A DNA stretch of 14,552 bases from Bacillota bacterium (GCA_017398165.1 JAFQHB010000055.1:1-14552), one strand, 5' to 3'. Positions 1 to 7,880 are shown, counted from the first letter of the stretch. The notes: a model not told the origin generated them from the letters alone. Made by a program: numbers and translations.

Positions 1-543
1 CTGCTCGGACAGCGTCCAGTAGCTTTCCGTCATACCCCGCACCGCCGCCAGCCCGGCCAGTTCCTCCGCCGATGCAGTCTCCCCGGCGAGCAAACTCTCC
101 ACCGTATCGGGCGATATCACCCGGCGAAAGAAATCCCCGGTATCCGAAGTCAACAGCTTGCGCCACGTCTCGCGGTAATCCTCACCGACCTCGATCAGCA
201 GCTGCTGCCAGGCCTGCCAGCGTCCTTCGTTGGCGGCGGGGTCGGCATAATAATCCAGCATCGCCAGCGATTCTGCCGCCTGCAGCGCCGCATACTCACT
301 GTTATAGCGCAGCAGATAACTCAGCAGCTCGTTTTCATCCTCCGGCCCCAGGCTCAGCAGATAATCGCCCAGGATATTAAAGCGTGTCGCATCAGGCTCG
401 CCATAATCCAGCTCATCCCGCGCGGGCACTTCATCCGGCAGCCCGGCAAAAAAATCTGTCTCCCGTGCCGCCGCGGCATCCACCGGCAGCAGCAGCCCCA
501 GCGCCAATACCGTCGTCAGCAACGCACGCCCTGTCTTTTTCAC
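1..543 (-). CDS. Secreted protein, probable M3-family oligoendopeptidase N-terminal part (partial)
   Basis: The reading frame stays open for 181 codons from a GTG at 543 to the window edge, so only the N-terminus is present. The start is preceded by GAGGTG about 8 nt upstream. Residues 1-26 form a signal peptide: KK near the start, a Leu-rich core, then an AAAA stretch that suits cleavage. The mature part is helical and acidic, with many Leu, Tyr and Glu (DYLLSLGPEDENELLSYLL; later MTESYWTLSEQ). This resembles the helical N-terminal region of secreted M3 oligoendopeptidase-like proteins of Clostridia, but the HEXXH zinc motif would lie outside the window, so the family is an inference from style. 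It follows the AEC permease on the same strand after a 64-bp gap and may be cotranscribed with it. That it is a secreted protein is fairly sure; that it is a peptidase is uncertain. Confidence 0.55.
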   Translation of the reverse strand, partial: MKKTGRALLTTVLALGLLLPVDAAAARETDFFAGLPDEVPARDELDYGEPDATRFNILGDYLLSLGPEDENELLSYLLRYNSEYAALQAAESLAMLDYYADPAANEGRWQAWQQLLIEVGEDYRETWRKLLTSDTGDFFRRVISPDTVESLLAGETASAEELAGLAAVRGMTESYWTLSEQ

Positions 544-607
544 AGCTCAACACCTCTTCTCTATGTCTTTATTATCTGTTCCTGCTTATCTTCTGTCTTT
601 TTATTGT

Positions 608-1528
608 CTAATACAGCAGCCACATCAGCAGCGGCGTAGTCGCCAGCGAAAGCACCGTAGTAAAGAATATACCCTGCGATACCAGTTTGATGTTACCGCC
701 GTACTGGATGGAGAGCATCGTGGCATTGGTCGCCACCGGCATCGCCGCCAGCGCCACCATTACCTGACCCATAATATCATCCGGCGGCAGCAGCGCCCCA
801 AAAGCCAGCCGCACCAGCAGCGGCTCGGCCAGCAGGCATACCGCCACGAAAACATATATCCGCCATTCCTCAAAAAGCTCCCGCAGTGCCATCCCACCGA
901 TGGTACAGCCCAGAATTATCATCGCCAGCGGCGTGGTGGCATCGCCCAGCGTCACCAGCGCACTGCGTAATACCTCGGGCAGTGCCAAGCCCAGAAAATG
1001 TATCAAAAGTGCCAGCACGGCCGCGACAAGCGGCGGATTTATCAGGTGCCGCAGCTCAAAACCATTACCCTGACCCCTGGTCAGCAGTCTGACGCCATAA
1101 GAATACACCAATAAGTTAAAGATAATATTAAGGATAACGGCATACACCAGCGCCCCCGTGCCAAATATCGCACTGATGACCGGAAAGCCCATAAAACCGA
1201 CGTTGCCGAATACCAGCATAAACTGGTACGTACCGGCCTGCCCGGGCGGCAGCGGCATCACCCGCACGAATATCATCCCCACCAGTATCATCAGCACATA
1301 CAGCCCGGCCGCAAAAAGGAACGTCCGGCCGATCTCGGCATTCGTCAGCGCGCCGTCCTCCAGCGAAAAAGAGGTGATGATCTGCGCCGGCAGTGTGATG
1401 TTTACCACCACCGCAGACAGGCATTTGCCCGCATCATCATCCAGCGCCCGCGCCCGCCGTGCTATGTATCCCACCAGCATCATCACAAAAAGTGCCGCCA
1501 TCTGTATGATGACCGCCGTCATATCCAT
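608..1528 (-). CDS. AEC family transporter (auxin efflux carrier type permease)
   Basis: A membrane protein of 306 residues with about ten hydrophobic segments in two halves, the pattern of the AEC (auxin efflux carrier/malonate-type permease) family. Family-typical stretches are the N-terminal LVGYIARRARALDDDAGK, followed by NITLPAQIITSF, the first-half glycine-rich GNVGFMGFPVISAIFG, and the second-half TLGDATTPLAMIILG and AAMPVATNATMLS. These carriers export or import small organic anions; the substrate cannot be read from sequence. The frame can begin at a GTG at 1537, but GGAAAGG would then sit only 2 nt away. The ATG at 1528 leaves 11 nt and is preferred. The gene is divergent from the AI-2E permease gene and lies upstream of the secreted protein gene on the same strand. 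Family call is firm, function open. Confidence 0.88.
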   Translation of the reverse strand: MDMTAVIIQMAALFVMMLVGYIARRARALDDDAGKCLSAVVVNITLPAQIITSFSLEDGALTNAEIGRTFLFAAGLYVLMILVGMIFVRVMPLPPGQAGTYQFMLVFGNVGFMGFPVISAIFGTGALVYAVILNIIFNLLVYSYGVRLLTRGQGNGFELRHLINPPLVAAVLALLIHFLGLALPEVLRSALVTLGDATTPLAMIILGCTIGGMALRELFEEWRIYVFVAVCLLAEPLLVRLAFGALLPPDDIMGQVMVALAAMPVATNATMLSIQYGGNIKLVSQGIFFTTVLSLATTPLLMWLLY

Positions 1529-1546
1529 ACCGCTCACTACCTTTCC

Positions 1547-1565
1547 GGCATCCCGACCGGATGCC
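1547..1565 (-). promoter_or_regulatory. Leader hairpin upstream of the AEC gene
   Basis: GGCATCC (1547-1553) pairs with GGATGCC (1559-1565) around a 5-nt loop. It sits just upstream of the GGAAAGG ribosome binding site of the AEC permease gene, so it would lie in that gene's 5' leader. It has no U-tract and is not a terminator. Its role is unknown; it could influence translation or mRNA stability. Confidence 0.35.
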
Positions 1566-1581
1566 CCCCAAATATTGCTTT

Positions 1582-1587
1582 ATTATA
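1582..1587 (-). promoter_or_regulatory. Candidate -10 box for the AEC/secreted protein operon
   Basis: TATAAT on the minus strand, about 55 nt upstream of the AEC start. I do not find a good TTGACA-like -35 at 16-18 nt, so this is a weak call based on the perfect -10 and its position alone. Confidence 0.3.
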
Positions 1588-1707
1588 CACCAAATATACT
1601 GCAAAATCCACCATAAATCTCACACAAAATCACCAGTTCCTGCCATCGACCGCCAGACAGGCAAGCGGCCAGCGCAAAAAATCCCCTCCCGATTTTACCA
1701 AAAACCC

Positions 1708-1736
1708 TTGTTTTATCCCCCGCTATCTGGGATAAT
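1708..1736 (+). promoter_or_regulatory. Sigma-A-type promoter of the AI-2E permease gene
   Basis: TTGTTT (1708-1713) and GATAAT (1731-1736) are separated by exactly 17 nt. The expected transcript start is near 1743, about 40 nt upstream of the ATG at 1783. Spacing and position fit a housekeeping promoter. Confidence 0.6.
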
Positions 1737-1782
1737 TATATGTATCATCTGTGATACCTCTCTCACCATCAAGGAGAATACT

Positions 1783-2919
1783 ATGCAATTAGATAAGAAA
1801 AACGTCACCGTTATCAGCACTTTGGTCTTTACCGCCATCTTCTTCGCCTGGGCGCTGCAAAACCTCACCGCAGTAGGCAATTTTATGGGCGCCGTCCTCG
1901 GCATCCTCGCACCCTTTCTGGTGGGCGGCGCGATAGCCTTCATTATCAATATCCCCATGCGCGCCATTGAACGGCGGCTCTGGCCCGGCAGCACCAAACT
2001 CGCCAAACTGCGCCGACCGCTGGCCTACGTAATCACCCTGCTGCTGGTGCTGCTGGTGCTTTCTGTCGTGATTTCCGTCGTCATCCCTCAGCTCATTATC
2101 GCGCTGACCACCGCATCACAGCAGGCCTATCAGGCAGTATACAGCCACAGCGCCCAGCTCGATTGGCTGTTCAGCCTCTACCCTCAATTACGCGAGCTGA
2201 CGGACGAGCTGCACCTCAATATGGCCGAGCTCTCCGAGAAATTCGCCGCCCTGCTGCGTAACGCCGGTGATCTGCTGCAATCCAGCTTTCATATCGCGGG
2301 CAGTCTGATCAGCGGCATCGCCACGTTCTTCATCGGCTTCGTATTCTCGGTCTACCTGCTGCTGCGTAAGGAAACCCTCGCCCGTCAGGGCAAACAGGTC
2401 ATCTTCGCCCTGCTGCCCCGCCCCAAAGCCGAAAGCACCCTCGCAGTACTGCGCCTTTCTGCCGATACCTTTGCCAATTTCATCACCGGACAATGTCTGG
2501 AGGCCTGTATCCTCGGCCTGATGTTCTTTGCGGCTATGCTGCTGCTGCGCCTGCCCTATGCTCTGCTGACGAGTATGCTGATCGGCGTCACCGCGCTGAT
2601 ACCTGTTTTCGGCGCTTTCATCGGCTGTGTGGTGGGTGCGCTGCTTATCGCGCTGGTCGATCCTGTGCAGGCGCTGATCTTTCTGGTGCTGTTCCTCGTC
2701 CTGCAGCAGGTAGAGGGCAATCTGATCTACCCCCACGTTGTCGGCGGTTCGGTCGGTCTGCCCTCCATCTGGGTACTGGCAGCCATTACCGTCGGCGGCA
2801 GTCTGTTCGGAGTGCTGGGGATGCTGGTATTCATTCCGCTGTGCTCCGTCCTCTATACCCTCTTTACCGCCTACGTCAAACGCCGCCTGCACGAGAAAAA
2901 TATCGACATCCCGCAATAG
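1783..2919 (+). CDS. AI-2E family transporter (PerM/YtvI-type permease)
   Basis: A 378-residue membrane protein of the AI-2E/UPF0118 family (PF01594). The ATG at 1783 has AAGGAG 6 nt upstream; the frame is open further upstream but that part has no binding site and is not coding-like. The layout is the usual one: two N-terminal membrane segments (about residues 10-30 and 32-55), a basic stretch, a third segment (LLLVLLVLSVVISVVIPQL), a long soluble helical region (about 105-155), then a C-terminal cluster of helices with the family's SMLIGVTALIPVFGAFIG and QQVEGNLIYPHVVGGSVGLP motifs. Members are linked to quorum-signal export, Na+/H+ exchange or unknown transport, so the family name should not be taken as proof of AI-2 export. 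In spore formers, relatives such as YtvI are associated with sporulation. It is a single-gene transcript with promoter and terminator. Confidence 0.93.
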   Translation: MQLDKKNVTVISTLVFTAIFFAWALQNLTAVGNFMGAVLGILAPFLVGGAIAFIINIPMRAIERRLWPGSTKLAKLRRPLAYVITLLLVLLVLSVVISVVIPQLIIALTTASQQAYQAVYSHSAQLDWLFSLYPQLRELTDELHLNMAELSEKFAALLRNAGDLLQSSFHIAGSLISGIATFFIGFVFSVYLLLRKETLARQGKQVIFALLPRPKAESTLAVLRLSADTFANFITGQCLEACILGLMFFAAMLLLRLPYALLTSMLIGVTALIPVFGAFIGCVVGALLIALVDPVQALIFLVLFLVLQQVEGNLIYPHVVGGSVGLPSIWVLAAITVGGSLFGVLGMLVFIPLCSVLYTLFTAYVKRRLHEKNIDIPQ

Positions 2920-2994
2920 ACGGCATCGGGGCTGGAGACTAATATATAGTTAGATTTCCGATAAATCACTGATAATTTCATCAAAAGCTACAGA

Positions 2995-3034
2995 AAGCGA
3001 CTGCCCCGACAACGGGTGCAGTCGCTTGTTATTT
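2995..3034 (+). terminator. Intrinsic terminator between the AI-2E gene and the aldolase gene, probably bidirectional
   Basis: AAGCGACTGC (2995-3004) pairs with GCAGTCGCTT (3018-3027). The stem continues inward as CCCG/CGGG (3005-3008 with 3013-3016) around an ACAA loop, with one bulged T. A T-rich tail follows on the plus strand (GTTATTTTC). On the minus strand a weaker T-rich stretch follows, so it may also stop the convergent aldolase transcript. Confidence 0.85.
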
Positions 3035-3065
3035 TCTGCGTATATTCCGCCGGCCTCCACAATCC

Positions 3066-3644
3066 CTACCGCAGACTCTCCGCGATAGCCGTGATCTTAC
3101 AGGCCAGCTCCAATTCCTCCATCCGATAAAGTGCCTGCCGCAGGGTATCACCCCAGGTCACCGGCCCGTGCGCCGCCAACAGCACACCGTTGTGCCGGGA
3201 TGCCGCCTCGGCGGCCCCCTCGGCCAGAGCACGGCTGCCGGGCGGGGCAAATTCCGCCAAGGGGATATCGCCCAGGCACTCCGTCACCTCGGCCAGACGG
3301 CTGCCGGCCAGCGTCCGCCCGGCCAGCGCAAAGGCGGTGGCATAAGGCGCGTGGGCGTGGATGATCGCCCCAATATGCGGCGCGGCCTGATACACCGCCA
3401 GATGCAGTGCCAGCTCAGAAGTCGACCGCAGAGTGCCCTCCAGCACCTGCCCCTGCATATCCACCAGCACCAGATCAGCCGGGCACAGCTCGCCCTTGGA
3501 TACCCCGGTGGGTGTTATCAGCACCGCATCGGCCGAGATACGCACGCTGATATTGCCGTCGTTGCCGGCCACCAGCCCCGCCGCCAGCAGCCGCCGCCCG
3601 ACCTCACATATCGCTGCTGCCGCAGTATCAAAAGTCTCCCGCAT
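3066..3644 (-). CDS. Class II aldolase (FucA/Ald2/MtnB-like), probably acting after MtnA
   Basis: A 192-residue class II aldolase/adducin family protein, close to the usual length of L-fuculose-phosphate aldolase. Visible family landmarks are GNDGNIS (27-33) and TPTGVSKG (44-51) for phosphate binding, the catalytic Glu in TSE (E77), and the zinc ligands H96 and H98 (IHAHAP) and H159 (AAHG). The family cleaves ketose-1-phosphates to dihydroxyacetone phosphate and an aldehyde. MtnB dehydratases share the fold, so both activities must be considered. It lies 159 bp downstream of mtnA on the same strand, and no other methionine-salvage gene (mtnC/W/X/D) is present here. That favours an aldolase of the DHAP shunt, cleaving 5-methylthioribulose-1-P or 5-deoxyribulose-1-P, over MtnB. 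AAAGGG about 10 nt before the ATG is the likely binding site. The fold is certain; the substrate is inferred from the neighbour. Confidence 0.88.
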   Translation of the reverse strand: MRETFDTAAAAICEVGRRLLAAGLVAGNDGNISVRISADAVLITPTGVSKGELCPADLVLVDMQGQVLEGTLRSTSELALHLAVYQAAPHIGAIIHAHAPYATAFALAGRTLAGSRLAEVTECLGDIPLAEFAPPGSRALAEGAAEAASRHNGVLLAAHGPVTWGDTLRQALYRMEELELACKITAIAESLR

Positions 3645-3734
3645 ATCAGACCATCCCTTTCTACCGTATTAAAACACACCCATACCGCTCCCTCTGTGCA
3701 GGGGCAGCCGCAGGGAGTGCCGTTTGCCTGCGGT

Positions 3735-3756
3735 TATTGCCGGGCTGGCAATAGTG
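3735..3756. other. Short hairpin in the mtnA-aldolase gap
   Basis: In the 159-bp gap (3645-3803), TATTGCC and GGCAATA form a perfect 7-bp stem around GGGCT. No U-tract follows on either strand, so it is not a convincing terminator, and readthrough from mtnA to the aldolase gene remains possible. The gap also carries the inverted pair CTCCCT/AGGGAG near 3688-3719. I see no clear promoter in it. Confidence 0.3.
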
Positions 3757-3803
3757 CCGCACAATAGCACAGCACGATAGCATCGCTCTTAACGTCGGCA
3801 AAT

Positions 3804-4865
3804 CTACTTCAACATCGCCGCGATACTCTCGCCAAAGGGCGGGCGCAGCACGCCACGCTCGGTGATGACAGCCGTTATCAGCTCGGCCGGCGTCACGTCA
3901 AATGCCGGATTGAATACCGCCACCCCATCGGGAGCCATCCGCCGCGCATACCACTGTGCCGTTACCTCATCCGGGTCACGCTGCTCGATCACGATATCCC
4001 GCCCGCTCGCACAGGCAATATCTATCGTGGAGCACGGCGCCGCCACATAAAAAGGAATATGGAAGCAGCGCGCCAGCAGTGCCAGATTATAAGTACCGAT
4101 CTTGTTCGCGGTGTCCCCATTAGCCGCGATACGATCCGCCCCCACGATGATGGCATCCACCGCCCGGCGGGATAGCAGCGTCGCCGCCATATTATCGCAC
4201 AACAGCTCGACTTCTATACCGGCCTGCTGCAGCTCCCACGCCGTCAGGCGCGCTCCCTGCAGCAGCGGCCGTGTCTCATCGGCATATACCTTGGGCGCAC
4301 AGCCTTTCTCATTGGCCAGATATATCGGGGCCAGCGCCGTGCCATAGCGTACCGCCGCCAGACGCCCGGCATTACAATGCGTCAGCACCGCCCGGCAGCC
4401 CTCGATCAGCGGCAGGCCGTTCTCGCCGATAGCACGGCAGCAGGCCTCATCCTCATCACAGATGGCATTGGCCTCGGCTATCAGTCGGGCTTTGATGGTC
4501 AGCAGGTCGTACTGCTTGCAATCCAGCACTACCCTTTTCATACGCTCCAGCGCCCACGTCAGATTCACGGCTGTCGGCCGCGAGGTGGCCAGATAAGCCT
4601 TCAGCCGACAGAATTTCTGATAAAACTCCGCAAAATCCGCCGCCTGTATCTGATTGGCCGCCACCGCCAGCCCGGCAGCCGCCGCCACCCCGATAGCCGG
4701 CGCCCCACGCACCGCCAGAGTCTTGATCGCCAGCCAGACCTCCTCGATAGTCGTCAGGTCGCGCCACACTACCTCATTCGGCAGGCGTGTCTGATCGATA
4801 ATACACACCGCCGTACCCGCCTTATTCAGCGAGACCGTGCGAAAATCCCCATACTTGATCGCCAT
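3804..4865 (-). CDS. mtnA: S-methyl-5-thioribose-1-phosphate isomerase (MtnA family)
   Basis: Isomerises 5-methylthioribose-1-phosphate (or the 5-deoxyribose-1-phosphate analogue) to the ribulose-1-phosphate form; cytosolic. At 353 residues it has the normal family length. Seen motifs: VRGAPAIG near the N-terminus, LTHCNAG with the catalytic cysteine (C164), NLTWAL, and GADRIAANGD with the catalytic aspartate (D244), followed by NKIGTYNLA. The frame can start 9 nt further upstream at 4874, but there the AGGGAG would directly abut the ATG. The ATG at 4865 has a 9-nt spacing and is preferred. It is followed by a class II aldolase gene, which suggests the DHAP shunt or 5-deoxyribose disposal rather than the full methionine salvage pathway. 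Close relatives (DrdI, and eIF2B-like or ribose-1,5-bisphosphate isomerases) share the fold, but motif content favours MtnA/DrdI. Confidence 0.93.
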   Translation of the reverse strand: MAIKYGDFRTVSLNKAGTAVCIIDQTRLPNEVVWRDLTTIEEVWLAIKTLAVRGAPAIGVAAAAGLAVAANQIQAADFAEFYQKFCRLKAYLATSRPTAVNLTWALERMKRVVLDCKQYDLLTIKARLIAEANAICDEDEACCRAIGENGLPLIEGCRAVLTHCNAGRLAAVRYGTALAPIYLANEKGCAPKVYADETRPLLQGARLTAWELQQAGIEVELLCDNMAATLLSRRAVDAIIVGADRIAANGDTANKIGTYNLALLARCFHIPFYVAAPCSTIDIACASGRDIVIEQRDPDEVTAQWYARRMAPDGVAVFNPAFDVTPAELITAVITERGVLRPPFGESIAAMLK

Positions 4866-4893
4866 ATCATTCATCTCCCTTCAATACTGCATC

Positions 4894-4913
4894 TTCACTA
4901 TTCACTATTCACT
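4894..4913. repeat. Short tandem repeat TTCACTA, nearly three copies
   Basis: TTCACTA (4894-4900), TTCACTA (4901-4907) and TTCACT (4908-4913) are perfect head-to-tail copies in the 100-bp gap between the DHHW gene and mtnA, about 30-50 nt upstream of the mtnA start. It could be slippage-prone sequence in the mtnA leader. No function can be inferred. Confidence 0.6.
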
Positions 4914-4965
4914 CTACCGGCGCACACCGGCAGTTTATTCTGTATGCTCTGCCTTTAATATCCTT

Positions 4966-6132
4966 TTATGAGTACATAATCAGCATCAGATCCGGCGCGA
5001 TCTCCTCGATATATCCCGCCAGATCGGCAATATCATAATAGCGCAGATCGACCATATAAAGCTCATCCACCATCGCGGAGAGGAACGCCCCATAAGGCAG
5101 CGAGTAAGAATCCTTGATCAGCAGCACCCGCGGGCCGTCCTCATTCGCCAGATTGTCCGCCCGCACTATCGGGTAATCCGCCCCCCAATACACATCATAC
5201 CGGCCGGTATATACCGAGGGCGCGCTCAGTTTGCTCATATCCAGTACGGCATCTGCAAAAGTACCGGAGACAGTTTCGCTCGTCTTGCCGCCGTACTGCG
5301 TTATCTCTACTTCATAATCCGTGGCAAAATCCGGCGTCAGCAGGGTAAAATCATCCAGCCCGCCGTAAAAACGCCCCACACGCCGCCCCTGGCTGCCCAG
5401 AAAGCTCTGCGGATATGCGGCGCTCTGCCAGTGCGCCGGGTCGCTGTAATAGCCATCGGGATCGATCAGCAGGCCAAATTCCTCAGCCAGTGCCGCCCGG
5501 GTCTGCTGCACCGCCCAGAAAGCAGTCTCCACCCGCCAGTGATGGTCAGTACGATAAAACATCTGCTCCTTATCCAGCGCGTCGGCCTCAGCCGCCGCCC
5601 GCAGATCCAGCACCGGCACACCGGCATCCTCCAGCAGCGCAAAATTCTCGGCTACGTTCTCGGCTGTTTTATCGTACAGCGTCGGCGGGAACTCAGTATA
5701 CCCCTCGATAAACTTGGTCGGCGGCTGGATATACATAATCGGCACGCCCAGTGCCTGATACGACGCGATATCCTGCACTATCGCCTTTGGCTCCAATGCG
5801 AAAGTAATGAACTGCAGCCAACCGTGGTTATCCTTGACGACGGAATACGAATAATCAATATCCCGCACGAATTTCTTGCCCGCCAGACGGCGGCTCAGGC
5901 CATCCAACTCCACCAGAGCCTCGCGCCCCGGCATATTATCGGCGGCAGTCGCCGTCCAGCGTTCCACCAGTGCCTCGGCACGCTGATACACCGGCACCTG
6001 ATAATTCGCCTGCACATAAGCCGCATCCGCCGCATAATCCCCGGCGTGCAGCCCAAAAGTACCCACGCCCAGACCGAATATCAGCGTCAGAAAGGCCACC
6101 GGCAAAAACCATCGGCGTTTTTTATCCTGCAT
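4966..6132 (-). CDS. DHHW/AlgX-AlgJ-like protein (polysaccharide O-acetylation partner of MBOAT)
   Basis: A 388-residue protein with one N-terminal membrane anchor (about residues 9-30, after a basic QDKKRRW start) and an extracytoplasmic SGNH-like domain. The name-giving DHHW sequence is seen at 196-199 (YRTDHHWR). A late Ser in LLIKDSYSLPYGAFLS (Ser 342) matches the nucleophile block of AlgX/AlgJ-like enzymes. DHHW/AlgX/AlgJ proteins act with MBOAT acyltransferases to add acetyl groups to exported polysaccharides or wall polymers. The frame begins with a GTG at 6168, but AAGGAGGT lies inside that extension (6144-6151), 11 nt before the ATG at 6132, so 6132 is taken as the start. The gene follows the MBOAT gene after 37 bp and is surely in the same operon. 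The polymer substrate is unknown. Confidence 0.88.
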   Translation of the reverse strand: MQDKKRRWFLPVAFLTLIFGLGVGTFGLHAGDYAADAAYVQANYQVPVYQRAEALVERWTATAADNMPGREALVELDGLSRRLAGKKFVRDIDYSYSVVKDNHGWLQFITFALEPKAIVQDIASYQALGVPIMYIQPPTKFIEGYTEFPPTLYDKTAENVAENFALLEDAGVPVLDLRAAAEADALDKEQMFYRTDHHWRVETAFWAVQQTRAALAEEFGLLIDPDGYYSDPAHWQSAAYPQSFLGSQGRRVGRFYGGLDDFTLLTPDFATDYEVEITQYGGKTSETVSGTFADAVLDMSKLSAPSVYTGRYDVYWGADYPIVRADNLANEDGPRVLLIKDSYSLPYGAFLSAMVDELYMVDLRYYDIADLAGYIEEIAPDLMLIMYS

Positions 6133-6169
6133 AGCGGCAAGCCACCTCCTTATTGTATCAGCCTGCACA

Positions 6170-7603
6170 TCAGAAATTGAAATAAATAAACGGATTATAG
6201 CTGCCCTTGGCCAATGAAGCCAGCGCCAGCAGCAATATCAGCAGCAGCAAAACATCCCGCGCCATACCGAGCACCCGGCCGCCGACCCCCTGACCCGGCA
6301 CGATACCGACAGCGGCCAGCCGCCGCCCCAGCGCCGGCAGCACCGGCACACACGCCACCGCCGCGATCAGGAAATGCACCGCATTCTCCGACGTCTGGAA
6401 GAAGAAAGTCTCATCCACCGGCGGATTGCCGAAGACGCCGAACATCGCGCCGATATAGGCAAAGGCCGCATCAACATCGGGCGCGCGGAAAAGCACCCAG
6501 CCGATCATCACGATCACCAGCACCAGCAGATTACTGATGAGCGGCAGCCGCGGCAATACTTTGGCCAGACCGGTCAGCTTCTCTGCCACCAGGAATACGA
6601 AATAATACAAACCCCACAGCACGAAAGTCCAGTTCGCACCGTGCCACAATCCGGTCAGCAGCCAGACGGCCAGCAGATTCAGCAGCATCCGCGCCGTACC
6701 CCTGCGGTTGCCGCCCAGAGGTATGTAGACGTAATCCCGAAACCACTGCGAGAGCGACATATGCCACCGCCGCCAGAAATCCGTCACCGAGCGGGCGATA
6801 TACGGATAATTGAAATTCGGCAGGAAGTGAAAGCCAAACATCCGCCCAAGGCCTACCGCCATATCCGAATACCCGCCGAAATCAAAATATATCTGCAGCG
6901 TATAAGCCGCCGCACCGACCCACGCCGCACCGATGGAGATACTCTCATAGCCGCCGGTGTCAAAGATCTTGTCCGCTGCGATGGCAAAATTATTCGCCAG
7001 CAGCACTTTCTTGCCCAGACCGATGATAAAAAGCTCGATACCCGATACGAAATCATCCCAGGTCTCCCGGCGGCCGGATATCTCGGCTGCGATGGTATTA
7101 TACCTCACGATAGGCCCGGCGATAAGCTGCGGGAAGAAAGCAATATACAGGCCGACGTCCAACACGTTTCTGCGCTGTTCGGCTTCGCCGCGCCATACAT
7201 CGATAACGTAGGATATCCCCTGAAAGATAAAAAACGATATACCGATAGGCAGCACCACCCGCGGCACCGGCAGTGCCAGCCCCAGCAGAGAATTGACAGT
7301 ACTCACCGCAAACCCGGCATACTTAAAAACCGCCAGCAGACCCAGATCAAAGACCAGCATCGCCGCCAGCAGCAGCATACCCCGCTTCTCGCCCCGCCAA
7401 CGCCCGGCCAGCAGACCAAAAGCCCAGTTGCCGCAGATACAGGCCATCATCAGCAGCACGTACAGCGGCTCGCCCCAGGCATAAAAGATCAGACTCATCA
7501 GCAATAAAAACCGGTTACGCACAGTGCGCCACGGCAATAAATAATATATCAGCAGCGTCAGCGGCAAAAACCCGCACAAGAACTCAATGCTGGAAAATAA
7601 CAC
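6170..7603 (-). CDS. MBOAT family O-acyltransferase (AlgI/DltB-like)
   Basis: A 477-residue polytopic membrane protein of the MBOAT family. Seen: the N-terminal LFSSIEFLCGFLPLTLLIYY opening, VLPIGISFFIFQGISYVID, FFPQLIAGPIVRY, and YFDFGGYSDMAVGLG. The signature RRWHMSLSQWFRDYVYIPLGGNR has its His at 281, and LLTGLWHGANW carries the catalytic His 321. These proteins transfer acyl groups across the membrane to polysaccharides (AlgI, PatA) or teichoic acids (DltB). The adjacent DHHW gene points to AlgI-type acetylation of an exported polysaccharide. The frame is open back to 7759, but that part lacks a binding site and is out of family character. The GTG at 7603 with GGGGGA 8 nt before it gives a start typical of the family. 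There is no polymerase or glycosyltransferase gene next to it, so the polymer is probably made elsewhere. Confidence 0.93.
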   Translation of the reverse strand: MLFSSIEFLCGFLPLTLLIYYLLPWRTVRNRFLLLMSLIFYAWGEPLYVLLMMACICGNWAFGLLAGRWRGEKRGMLLLAAMLVFDLGLLAVFKYAGFAVSTVNSLLGLALPVPRVVLPIGISFFIFQGISYVIDVWRGEAEQRRNVLDVGLYIAFFPQLIAGPIVRYNTIAAEISGRRETWDDFVSGIELFIIGLGKKVLLANNFAIAADKIFDTGGYESISIGAAWVGAAAYTLQIYFDFGGYSDMAVGLGRMFGFHFLPNFNYPYIARSVTDFWRRWHMSLSQWFRDYVYIPLGGNRRGTARMLLNLLAVWLLTGLWHGANWTFVLWGLYYFVFLVAEKLTGLAKVLPRLPLISNLLVLVIVMIGWVLFRAPDVDAAFAYIGAMFGVFGNPPVDETFFFQTSENAVHFLIAAVACVPVLPALGRRLAAVGIVPGQGVGGRVLGMARDVLLLLILLLALASLAKGSYNPFIYFNF

Positions 7604-7790
7604 GTCAGCTTTCCCCCGACCCGATTTGGTATAAAAAGGATGAAGAGTTTGTTTTGCCGCCACCGGCCTGCCCGGGCGTATATGCCTGGCTGCCGAGCCG
7701 CAGATCAATGCGTCAGCCATATGCGTATGGAGCAAAAACCGACCTGTACGGGGCAGCACGGCAGCCCCGAATCAAATCGATACTTCATCT

Positions 7791-7824
7791 ATTATATTTT
7801 ACACTCCGCCGCCGCCGATTACAA
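7791..7824 (-). promoter_or_regulatory. Sigma-A-type promoter of the MBOAT-DHHW(-mtnA-aldolase) operon
   Basis: On the minus strand TTGTAA (7824-7819) is followed after 17 nt by TAAAAT (7801-7796), which overlaps a perfect TATAAT (7796-7791). Transcription from here gives a leader of roughly 180 nt before the MBOAT GTG at 7603. The leader contains a GGGGC...GCCCC hairpin (about 7750-7770). I recognise no known riboswitch. Confidence 0.5.
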
Positions 7825-7880
7825 GCCCTTGGGCGTCCCCAGGACCGGCAAGTGATGAAATAACGACCGAAAATATATGC

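Noticed and set aside
72..611. Plus-strand frames opposite the secreted protein gene
   Set aside because: Pro/Ala/Arg-rich shadow frames; the minus strand has a signal peptide, a binding site and normal composition.
2188..2916. Minus-strand frame opposite the AI-2E permease gene
   Set aside because: Gln/Glu/Asp-rich antisense shadow of membrane-protein codons; no binding site and no known family.
6374..7507. Long plus-strand frame opposite the MBOAT gene
   Set aside because: Gln/His/Arg-rich shadow frame; the minus strand has the complete MBOAT signature.
7604..7759. N-terminal extension of the MBOAT frame
   Set aside because: No binding site at 7759, unusual composition, and the family's normal N-terminus begins at the GTG at 7603, which has a good binding site.
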